Shown here one piece after another: positions 9,302-16,027 of a stretch of DNA of 64,000 nt. The notes beneath the pieces were generated by a model that was not told where the DNA came from, made no database searches, and worked only from the letters and a program-made list of their open reading frames with translations. Made by a program: the position numbers and the translations under genes. How positions within the stretch are numbered: position 1 is the stretch's first letter; every line of letters starts with the position of its first letter. This stretch comes from Bacteroidales bacterium (lineage in GTDB: Bacteria > Bacteroidota > Bacteroidia > Bacteroidales > UBA932), in the NCBI GenBank assembly GCA_012522855.1, contig JAAYJQ010000002.1, forward strand, positions 1 through 64,000. Direction: 5' to 3'.

Positions 9302-10693
9302 ATGCACCGACTATTTTTTACTTGCCCGTCGCCGCGGAAGCGGTTCGAAATTTTACCGGTGATCCTGCTGCTGTTCTGCAGCCTGTTCGGTCCTGTAACA
9401 GCATGCCGTCCTGCGTCCCGTGTGGTCCTCGGTGACGAACGTTTCGAAGAATATCTTCCCCTGCTCTCCGGAAAGCGGGTCGCGATCTTCAGCAATCAGA
9501 CCGGAATTGTCGGAGACCGGGTCGAAGGCTCCAAATTGGCGGACGCCTTGCAAGAATCCGGGGGCACATTCCCGGCAGGCTGCGGGCGCGGCAAGGCGAA
9601 GCGCTACGATGCGTTCTCGCTTATTTCCTTTATCGAGCCGGCGCGACCCGGGGGAACGATCGAATACGGTCCGCATCTGCTGGATGTGCTGTTGGAAAAG
9701 GGCGTGCAGGTTACGGCCATCTTCTCTCCCGAGCACGGTTTCCGGGGAGATGCCGATGCCGGTGAAAAAGTGAGCAGCGGCGTGGATGAGCGGACGGGTG
9801 TCGCGATCCTGTCTCTCTATGGGCAGGAGTCTCGCATCCCCGGTCCCGAAAGGATGGAACTTTTCGATGTGCTGCTGGTCGATATTCAGGATGTGGGTCT
9901 GCGGTTCTATACCTACTATGTGAGCATGTTTCATCTGATGGAGGCTTGTGCCCGGTACGCCAAGCCCGTGATTGTGCTGGACCGGCCGAACCCGAACGGT
10001 TTCTTCGTGGACGGCCCCATTCTGGATATGCGCTACAAGTCCGGTGTCGGCTGGCTGCCGATACCGACGGTTCACGGCATGACGCTGGGGGAACTGGCCT
10101 TGATGATCAATGGAGAAGGCTGGCTTGGGGAACAGGCGGCCGGGGTGCCCCTGACCTGCGACCTGACCGTCATTCCCTGCTTGAATTACAGCCACCGGAC
10201 CCGGTATTCCCTGATTCTGCCGCCTTCCCCGAACCTCAAGGACATGCGCTCCATCTATCTCTACGCTTCTACGTGTTACTTTGAAGGAACGGTCGTTTCT
10301 CTCGGCCGCGGCACTTCCTTTCCCTTCGAGGTTTACGGCCATCCGGAGATGCGCGGATATTCTTTCAGTTTTACCCCTGCCAGCGTACCCGGCGCGAAGA
10401 ATCCGCCCTTGCTGGGGCAGGAATGCTTCGGGGTGGATCTCCGCGGCAAGCCGCTGGAACAGATCTGGTCGGATCAGATGACTTTTGAATATGTGATCGA
10501 CGCCTATCACAACCTGAATATGGGAGATGCGTTCTTCGGAAAGAACCGCCATTTCGAACTGCTGGCCGGTGTCGGCTGGGTGCGGGAAATGATTGCGGCG
10601 GGAGCTTCTTCCTCGGAGATCCGAGCACGCTGGGCAGCGGATGTCGCGCGCTTCGAGGAACAGAGAAGGCCGTACCTGCTGTACAAAGAATAA
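9302..10693 (+). CDS. NamZ-like exo-beta-N-acetylmuramidase (DUF1343/GH171), lipoprotein
   Basis: Family members release terminal MurNAc from peptidoglycan fragments. The N-terminus is a lipoprotein signal with lipobox PVTAC (C35), so the protein is probably membrane anchored. Family motifs are NQTGIVG (65-71), FSPEHGFRG around 141-149 with the Glu proposed to be catalytic, DVLLVDIQDVGLRFYTY, and VLDRPNPNGFFVDGP. Between NQTGIVGD and HLLDVLLEKG there are about 50 extra residues (roughly 73-124) that most homologues, as I know them, lack. It begins 12 bases after atpG, so read-through from the ATP synthase operon is possible. Substrate is inferred from family. Confidence 0.87.
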   Translation: MHRLFFTCPSPRKRFEILPVILLLFCSLFGPVTACRPASRVVLGDERFEEYLPLLSGKRVAIFSNQTGIVGDRVEGSKLADALQESGGTFPAGCGRGKAKRYDAFSLISFIEPARPGGTIEYGPHLLDVLLEKGVQVTAIFSPEHGFRGDADAGEKVSSGVDERTGVAILSLYGQESRIPGPERMELFDVLLVDIQDVGLRFYTYYVSMFHLMEACARYAKPVIVLDRPNPNGFFVDGPILDMRYKSGVGWLPIPTVHGMTLGELALMINGEGWLGEQAAGVPLTCDLTVIPCLNYSHRTRYSLILPPSPNLKDMRSIYLYASTCYFEGTVVSLGRGTSFPFEVYGHPEMRGYSFSFTPASVPGAKNPPLLGQECFGVDLRGKPLEQIWSDQMTFEYVIDAYHNLNMGDAFFGKNRHFELLAGVGWVREMIAAGASSSEIRARWAADVARFEEQRRPYLLYKE

Positions 10694-10694
10694 A

Positions 10695-10721
10695 CCGAAG
10701 GAGTCATCTCGACTGCTTCGG
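10695..10721 (+). terminator. possible terminator hairpin after the NamZ-like gene
   Basis: CCGAAG/CTTCGG arms, a G-G mismatch, then AGTC/GACT around a five-base loop. No T-run follows, so rho-independent termination is uncertain. Confidence 0.35.
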
Positions 10722-10831
10722 CTACCTATTCAATACTTATGAAACTATTGAGTCTGTTTTAAGTTTATGAGTAAAGTTTTCATGTCGCTTCTTCATATTG
10801 CCAAATCTGTGCCAAAAGCAGTCATCCGTAT

Positions 10832-11686
10832 TTAATTTTCGATAGTATTTTCGATTTCTCTGAAAAATGCGATGGACTGCTTCGCATCTTCGAGCATCTG
10901 CTTGGAACCGAAGAATTCCATGGTGTACCAGCCGTCGTAGCCGGAAGCGATCAGTTTCCGCACGATCGCTTCGATCTGCACCGCGCCGGATCCGACAGCG
11001 GGACAGGAAAGATCTTCCGCTGAACGCCTATCTTTGAGGTGGACGTGCCCGATCCGGGGCAGGAAATGATCCAGGGCTTCGATTTCGTCTTCTCCGCAGA
11101 AGAAGAAATTGCCTGAGTCGTAGGCAAGGCCGAGATCCGGGCAGGCGGTGAAGAGCCGGTCAAGGGAAGCCGTGTTGTAGCAGAGGGAGCGGGGGTTGTC
11201 GAAATCCTCCAGAAACGCCTCGAATCCGGCTTCTTTCAGCCGGACGGAGAAGTCGGCCAGGTGGCTGATGATGTCCTCGATGATCTCGGGAGCGGTTTCC
11301 GGGGCGAGGGGGAGGGGAACCAGAAGTACCCGCTCATATTCCCTTTCCCGCATCACGGACAGGGTCCGCTCCTCCGCCTCTTTGGTCTGCGCAAGGTTTT
11401 CGGGACGGTAGTCCAGATAGGTAATGAGGCAGGAATGTTCGAAACCCAGGCTGTCGAGGAGGTCCATGATCGCCGGATCGGTGTCGTAGCGCATGTCCAC
11501 GCCTCGGTAGCCCAGCGCATGGACGACTTGCGCCGCTTCGCGGAAGGAGATTCCTTCCTGTTGCGCGATGGCTTCGATGTGTTCGAAGAAGATGGAAATT
11601 TTTTGCTCGGCGGTTTCCTTTTTTCCGGAACAGGCGGTCATCGTAAGCAGGGCTGCGACCGCAGAAAAGAGAATAGATGTTTTCAT
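10832..11686 (-). CDS. sugar phosphate isomerase/epimerase-like TIM-barrel lipoprotein
   Basis: A 284-residue protein of the AP-endonuclease-2/xylose-isomerase-like TIM-barrel superfamily. The signal peptide ends at lipobox MTAC (C19), predicting an exported lipoprotein, which is unusual for this mostly cytoplasmic superfamily but seen in Bacteroidota. Candidate metal ligands fall at the expected strand ends: Glu in FEAFLEDFD, Asp in LAYDSGNFF, His in GHVHLKD and Glu in YTMEFFG. Substrate cannot be predicted; sugar or inositol-type epimerisation is the usual guess. It stands alone between the NamZ-like gene (convergent) and the tRNA. Confidence 0.82.
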   Translation of the reverse strand: MKTSILFSAVAALLTMTACSGKKETAEQKISIFFEHIEAIAQQEGISFREAAQVVHALGYRGVDMRYDTDPAIMDLLDSLGFEHSCLITYLDYRPENLAQTKEAEERTLSVMREREYERVLLVPLPLAPETAPEIIEDIISHLADFSVRLKEAGFEAFLEDFDNPRSLCYNTASLDRLFTACPDLGLAYDSGNFFFCGEDEIEALDHFLPRIGHVHLKDRRSAEDLSCPAVGSGAVQIEAIVRKLIASGYDGWYTMEFFGSKQMLEDAKQSIAFFREIENTIEN

Positions 11687-11702
11687 GGATGTGAAGATAA
11701 TT

Positions 11703-11738
11703 AAAAAATCGCTTCATGCCAATGTATGAAGCGATTTT
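11703..11738 (-). terminator. rho-independent terminator of tRNA-Ser
   Basis: Read on the minus strand just after the tRNA: AAAATCGCTTCAT, eight-base loop, then ATGAAGCGATTTT continuing into a T-run. The 13-bp stem is perfect. Confidence 0.85.
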
Positions 11739-11741
11739 CTG

Positions 11742-11829
11742 CGGAGAGACCGAGATTCGAACTCGGGAGACCCTTTAGGAGTCTACACGCTTTCCAGGCG
11801 TGCCTCTTAAGCCACTCGAGCACCTCTCC
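11742..11829 (-). tRNA. tRNA-Ser (anticodon GGA)
   Basis: An 88-nt class II tRNA. The acceptor arm GGAGAGG pairs with the 3' end TCTCTCC, the anticodon loop CTGGAAA gives anticodon GGA (codons UCC/UCU), a long variable arm (ACTCCTAAAGGGTC region) marks it as serine, and the T loop reads GTTCGAATC. The discriminator base is G, as in tRNA-Ser. The 3' CCA is not encoded. Confidence 0.95.
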
Positions 11830-11934
11830 ATGGCTGATTTCCCGGTCGGAAAAGGGCTTCCTGACGAATGGGATTGCAAATATAGGAATATTCCTGAATA
11901 TTGAAAAATCTTTGTCCGTTTCCGGTGGAAACTT

Positions 11935-12006
11935 CCGGGCGGCGATCCGGGCGGTGTTCCGGGCGGCGTTCCGGGCGGCGATCCGGCTGGCGTTCCAGGT
12001 GGCGAT
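11935..12006 (-). repeat. 12-bp tandem repeat next to array C
   Basis: Six units on the pattern CCGGGCGGCGAT (plus-strand reading) with GTT/GAT variation at the end. It adjoins the third 53-bp array on the same structural side as the short repeats at the other two arrays. Confidence 0.85.
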
Positions 12007-12156
12007 CCGGGAACCAAATCCCGGGAAACCGTGCCCACCGCTCCGCATCGGGTGGTTCTCCGGGCACCAAGACCCGGGAAATCGTGCCCGCAGCTCCGCC
12101 TCGGGTGGTTATCCGGACACCAAATCCCGGGAAACCGTGCCCGCAGCTCCGCCCCT
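12007..12156 (-). repeat. 53-bp tandem repeat array C (REP-like), inverted
   Basis: Nearly three units of the same 53-bp unit as the arrays around the RAYT-like gene, but on the opposite strand: GTGCCC cores at 12031, 12084 and 12137 give an exact 53-bp period. On the minus strand the units read GGCGGAGCTG, CGGGCACGGTTTCCCGGG, then TTTGGTGTCCGGATAACC. It lies between the tRNA-Ser gene and the aldo/keto reductase gene. Open frames crossing it are repeat by-products. Confidence 0.9.
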
Positions 12157-12208
12157 GACGATGGTGTGGAAAGGCCGTAGGGTTTTTGGGGGACTGGGTA
12201 GGGGAGGG

Positions 12209-13633
12209 CTATTCTCCGGAAGACGCGCCCTCGAGCGTGCCGCGTTTCAGCCTTTCGACGTAGCGATCGATCCGGAGCAGTTCCCTGGGAATATCGATGC
12301 TCTGCGGGCAGTACGGGACGCACTGCTCGCAGGTTGTGCAGTGTGAGGCTTGGCGGATCGTGGGCACCGCCCGGTCGTAGCTGACCAGGTAGGCCCTGCG
12401 GAGTTTCTCGTAATTTTCCTGATCCCGATTCTGCACGAAGGTCCCGTTGTTCACGCAGTCGTTGTAATGCTTGAAAATCCTGGGGATGTCGATCCCGTAG
12501 GGGCAAGGCATGCAGTAATCGCAGTTGGTGCAGTTGATGGTCGGAAAACGCGCCATGATGTCGGCGATGTCGGTTCCCAGGAAATCCAACTCTTCTTCAG
12601 ACAGCGGCTGGAAATCCATGAAGGTCTTCAGGTTGTCTTGGAGGTGCTCTAAGTACACCATACCGCTCAAGGCAGTCAGGACGCGCGGATAGGAACCGAC
12701 GAAACGGAAAGCCCAGGAAGCGAGGGATGCGTGCGGATCCCGTTCCTTGAGCCGTCGGGCTACGCTCTCCGTCGGATTGGCGAGCCGCCCGCCCATCAGA
12801 GGTTCCATGACGACGATGGGGATCTCCCGCTTGTCCAATTCATCGTAAAGGTAGTCGGCGTTGACGTTCCGGTTTCCGTCGGCGTGCTTCCAGTCCCAGT
12901 AGTTCATCTGGATTTGCAGGAAATCCCAGTGATACTGGTCGTGAAGGGTCAGCAGGTAGTCGAATTGATCCCGCGAGCCGTGGAAAGAGAGTCCCAGCTG
13001 GCGGATTTTTCCGGCTTCGCGTTCCTTGAGAAGGAAGTCCATCATCCCGTTGTCGACGAAGCGTTGCGCGAAGGTCTCCGCGCCGCCTCTGCCCAGCGAA
13101 TGCAGCAGATAGTAGTCGAGATGGTCGGTTTGGAGGTGCCGGAATGAGTCCTGGTACATTTTCATGGAACCCGCGCGGGACTGGTTGTTGAAGTTGGACA
13201 GTTTGGTCGCGATAAAGTAGGAATCGCGGGGATGCCGGCTGAGAGCCTCGCCAAGAGCCCCCTCCGACTGGCCCTGCAAGTAAGTCGGCGCGGAATCGAA
13301 ATAGTTGACCCCGTGGGCGATCGCATAGTCGACCAGATTATTGACGTTGTCCTGGTCCACGGTGTCGCGACCGTTCGCATCCTTCTTCATCTGCCAGCGC
13401 ATGCAACCGTAGCCCAGCAGGGACACCCGGTCTCCGGTTGCCGGATTGACGCGCAGTTCCATCTTGCCGGTTTCAAGCACGTGGGCCCGGGAATCCTCTC
13501 CGGAGCCCTGTGTGAGCGCTTTCCCGGTCTTTTTTGGGGCGCATGCTCCGGCCAGCGCCACGGCGCCGAGGGTGGCGGCGCCTGTTCCGGCTTTCTTCAG
13601 AAATTCTCGTCTATCGATGTTCTTGGTGTTCAT
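12209..13633 (-). CDS. Tat-exported aldo/keto reductase with C-terminal 2x[4Fe-4S] domain
   Basis: The 474-residue product starts MNTKNIDRREFLKKAG, a twin-arginine signal, and ends the signal with LAGAC, a possible lipobox. Residues of the aldo/keto reductase tetrad are visible: Asp and Tyr in NYFDSAPTYLQG, Lys in FIATKLS, His in YYLLHSLG. The C-terminus carries two cysteine clusters, CTNCDYCMPCPYGIDIP and CTTCEQCVPYCPQSIDIP, typical of two cubane clusters. The role is probably an oxidoreductase passing electrons between an organic carbonyl/alcohol and the adjacent membrane polyferredoxin. The substrate is unknown. An ATG 30 bases upstream exists, but the chosen start gives the standard Tat N-region. 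Confidence 0.86.
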   Translation of the reverse strand: MNTKNIDRREFLKKAGTGAATLGAVALAGACAPKKTGKALTQGSGEDSRAHVLETGKMELRVNPATGDRVSLLGYGCMRWQMKKDANGRDTVDQDNVNNLVDYAIAHGVNYFDSAPTYLQGQSEGALGEALSRHPRDSYFIATKLSNFNNQSRAGSMKMYQDSFRHLQTDHLDYYLLHSLGRGGAETFAQRFVDNGMMDFLLKEREAGKIRQLGLSFHGSRDQFDYLLTLHDQYHWDFLQIQMNYWDWKHADGNRNVNADYLYDELDKREIPIVVMEPLMGGRLANPTESVARRLKERDPHASLASWAFRFVGSYPRVLTALSGMVYLEHLQDNLKTFMDFQPLSEEELDFLGTDIADIMARFPTINCTNCDYCMPCPYGIDIPRIFKHYNDCVNNGTFVQNRDQENYEKLRRAYLVSYDRAVPTIRQASHCTTCEQCVPYCPQSIDIPRELLRIDRYVERLKRGTLEGASSGE

Positions 13634-13675
13634 TGCCTGTTGTTTTTGAATCGGATTCCTCATGGCGTGAATGCC

Positions 13676-15199
13676 TCAAGTCGTGTGGTGGACTTCATAG
13701 CCGTTGATGGTGATGGCGCTGATCGGCCGGGATGGACAGAGGTTCTCGCAGGCCCCGCAACCGATGCACCGCTCTTCGTTGACGGTGGGAATCATCAGGC
13801 GGTTTTGGCTGTCCGGATCCTTGCGGACCATCCGGATGGCGCCGACCGGGCAGTGGCGCGCGCAGTTGCCGCACTTTACACCGTCCCGGTTTACGATGCA
13901 GAGGTCGTAATCGACCGAGGCGACGCCCACTTTCCACTGGGTCTTTTCCTCGGGGGTGATCTTGAGGATCGCTCCGGTGGGGCATACTTCCGAACATTTC
14001 ACACATTCGGGCCTGCAGTAGCCCCGCTCAAAGGACATGACGGGTTGCATCAGGTGTTCCAGCGAAGCGGAAGGTCTGAGCACATGGTTCGGGCAGACCG
14101 ATACGCAGAGTTGGCAGGCCGTGCAGCGCTGGAAAAATTTCTTGATGCTTTCGGAGCCGAAAGGCGTGACCGGAACGCTCCTTGCCGGTGCTTGCTTCGG
14201 CAGAATGTCCGCCAGACCGCCGTCGCGTTTCTTCCCGTCGTCTTCCGGGTTCTCCTGGGCATGGAGCAGGGTGCCGGTCAAGGCGATCGCAGTTCCTGTC
14301 AGAAAGGCGCGCCTGCCGATGTCGGATGGGTCTCTTTCCTGGGCGGCCGAAGTCTTCCTGCCTGACTTGCCCCAGGCAAAGCGGTACTTCAGCGCCCCGA
14401 ATTTGCAACTGTCCAGACAGTTGAAGCAGTTTACGCAACGGCTGTAATCGATTCGCTTGCCGTCTTTCCCTACCTCGATGCAAGACGCTTTGCAATTTTT
14501 TTCACAGGCACGGCAGGTCGAACATTTCGACGCATCGATTGTCGGCCTGAAGGCCGCGAAGCGGGACAGGAAGCCGAGGACGGTCCCCACCGGGCACACC
14601 GTATTGCAATACGTCCGTCCGCTTCTCCAGGCCAGCGCGACCACGACCACAAAGGTCACAACCGCTATCCCGAAGGTCGGCAGGCTCTTGAGCCAGACGT
14701 CTTTCGTCACGAAGGCATAACTGTCCGCGCGCTCGGAGAAATAGGCCAGGACATTGTTGCCCCACTGGTAGAGAGGGGCGAACAGATTTTGGGCGATCCG
14801 GCCGTAGGAACTATAGGGGGCCAGCAAGGCGGCGAGGGAATTCAGCCCGGCGACAAGCAGAACGATGAACACGGCCAGCAGGCCGTAGCGGAGCCATTTG
14901 ATCTCCTTCGTGTAATGAAATCGGGCTTTCTTTCCCTTGCGCCGGGCGCTGAGCCAGGAGACGATGTCCTGGAATACGCCCAGCGGGCAAAGGATGGAGC
15001 AGTAGATTCTTCCGAACAGCAGGGTCAGCAGCGCCAGGGCGATGACAACGACCAGGTTCACGGCCAGCACGGCGGGTAGAAACTGGATTTTGGCCAACCA
15101 ACCGAACCAAAGATGCAAGGTTCCGGTGAAGTCCAGAAACAGCAAGGTGATGGCTGTGAAGCAGAGGGCTGCCAACGTGATTCTGATTTTTCTTAACAT
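13676..15199 (-). CDS. membrane polyferredoxin (NapH/YccM-like) with internal Tat segment
   Basis: A 507-residue electron-transfer protein. Four hydrophobic helices lie in the first ~195 residues; two NapH-type motifs CSILCPLG (67-72) and CNTVCPVG (198-203) face the cytoplasm in relatives. Then come Cys clusters at about 226-240 and 255-265. A twin-arginine segment RRAFLTGTAIALTGTLLHA (296-314) sits in the middle of the chain, followed by four more clusters (359-370, 399-407, 443-450 and 478-488). This implies that the C-terminal ferredoxin part is moved across the membrane by Tat (inference). It is 42 bases upstream of the Tat-exported aldo/keto reductase gene, so the two are probably one operon and redox partners. 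Confidence 0.85.
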   Translation of the reverse strand: MLRKIRITLAALCFTAITLLFLDFTGTLHLWFGWLAKIQFLPAVLAVNLVVVIALALLTLLFGRIYCSILCPLGVFQDIVSWLSARRKGKKARFHYTKEIKWLRYGLLAVFIVLLVAGLNSLAALLAPYSSYGRIAQNLFAPLYQWGNNVLAYFSERADSYAFVTKDVWLKSLPTFGIAVVTFVVVVALAWRSGRTYCNTVCPVGTVLGFLSRFAAFRPTIDASKCSTCRACEKNCKASCIEVGKDGKRIDYSRCVNCFNCLDSCKFGALKYRFAWGKSGRKTSAAQERDPSDIGRRAFLTGTAIALTGTLLHAQENPEDDGKKRDGGLADILPKQAPARSVPVTPFGSESIKKFFQRCTACQLCVSVCPNHVLRPSASLEHLMQPVMSFERGYCRPECVKCSEVCPTGAILKITPEEKTQWKVGVASVDYDLCIVNRDGVKCGNCARHCPVGAIRMVRKDPDSQNRLMIPTVNEERCIGCGACENLCPSRPISAITINGYEVHHTT

Positions 15200-15337
15200 G
15201 GAGACCTATTAATTTGTTGATGATCGCTGAATATGAACCCTAAATTAGACAAAAAAACGGTACGGAGGTTTAAATTACCGGGAATATTCGCACGGTCAGT
15301 GCTGACTTTGCGCCGGTGGGCACGGAAGCGCCGGGGA

Positions 15338-16027
15338 TCAGTCGAGGATGAGGAGGGCGATGGAGGGATGGGAGAAGGTGAGGGTGACGATGTCGGCGGA
15401 GGCGCGGTTGAGGGTGGCCTTCCACCAGTTGTCGAACACCACTTGGTCGGTCGGCCATTGGAGGCCTTGCGAGCGGATCCGTAGGGAATTGTCGGGGGAG
15501 AATAAAGAAAGGGCCCTGCCGGCCCCGACATGCAGTTCGCAGGAATCCGTCACGGCGAAGGCGATGCTGTGGTCGGAGACCATGTCCACGTAGATGTTCC
15601 GGCCGGAATCTCCGGCGGGGATGCCGCAGGCTCCATATTCCCGGGCATATTCCATGAGCAGGGAAAGGTTTCCGATAGTGTGGTCCTCCCGCTTGCCGGT
15701 GGCGGCCAGGATGTGAATGGCGTCCACCTCCGGCTCGTGCTCCAGAATGTATCGGAAGGCCTTGGTCTGGTCGTTGTCCTCCTGCCCGGTGTTATGGATC
15801 AGGATCTTGGAATATTGCTGCTGCAGGGATGGCCGAAGAGAGTCCATGTCGCCGATGACGACATCCGGTTCGCGGACGGAATCCGGGCCGAAGATCCGGC
15901 AGCGATGACGGAGGAAGGCTTCGAGGCCGCGGTCGCAGCAGACGATCCGGTCGGCGCGACGGATCAGCTCCCGCGGATATTCCTTCCGGGGAAATTCCCC
16001 GTTTCCGATGATTACGGCGGAACTCAT
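15338..16027 (-). CDS. thiN: thiamine pyrophosphokinase
   Basis: Transfers pyrophosphate from ATP to thiamine, making TPP. The 229-residue protein has the conserved elements ADRIVCCDRGLEAFL, PDVVIGDMDSL, the Asp/Gln-rich QEDNDQTKAF and ATGKREDHTIGNLSLL, all of the N-terminal catalytic domain, plus a C-terminal beta-rich thiamine-binding part (SFAVTDSCELH... region). Its ATG overlaps the stop of the LptG-Fmt gene by four bases, so it is co-translated. No TPP riboswitch was seen upstream. Confidence 0.92.
   Translation of the reverse strand: MSSAVIIGNGEFPRKEYPRELIRRADRIVCCDRGLEAFLRHRCRIFGPDSVREPDVVIGDMDSLRPSLQQQYSKILIHNTGQEDNDQTKAFRYILEHEPEVDAIHILAATGKREDHTIGNLSLLMEYAREYGACGIPAGDSGRNIYVDMVSDHSIAFAVTDSCELHVGAGRALSLFSPDNSLRIRSQGLQWPTDQVVFDNWWKATLNRASADIVTLTFSHPSIALLILD

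Noticed and set aside
11726..12506. Overlapping open frames on both strands across the tRNA-Ser and array C
   Set aside because: They cross a tRNA gene and tandem repeats, or are shadows of the aldo/keto reductase gene.
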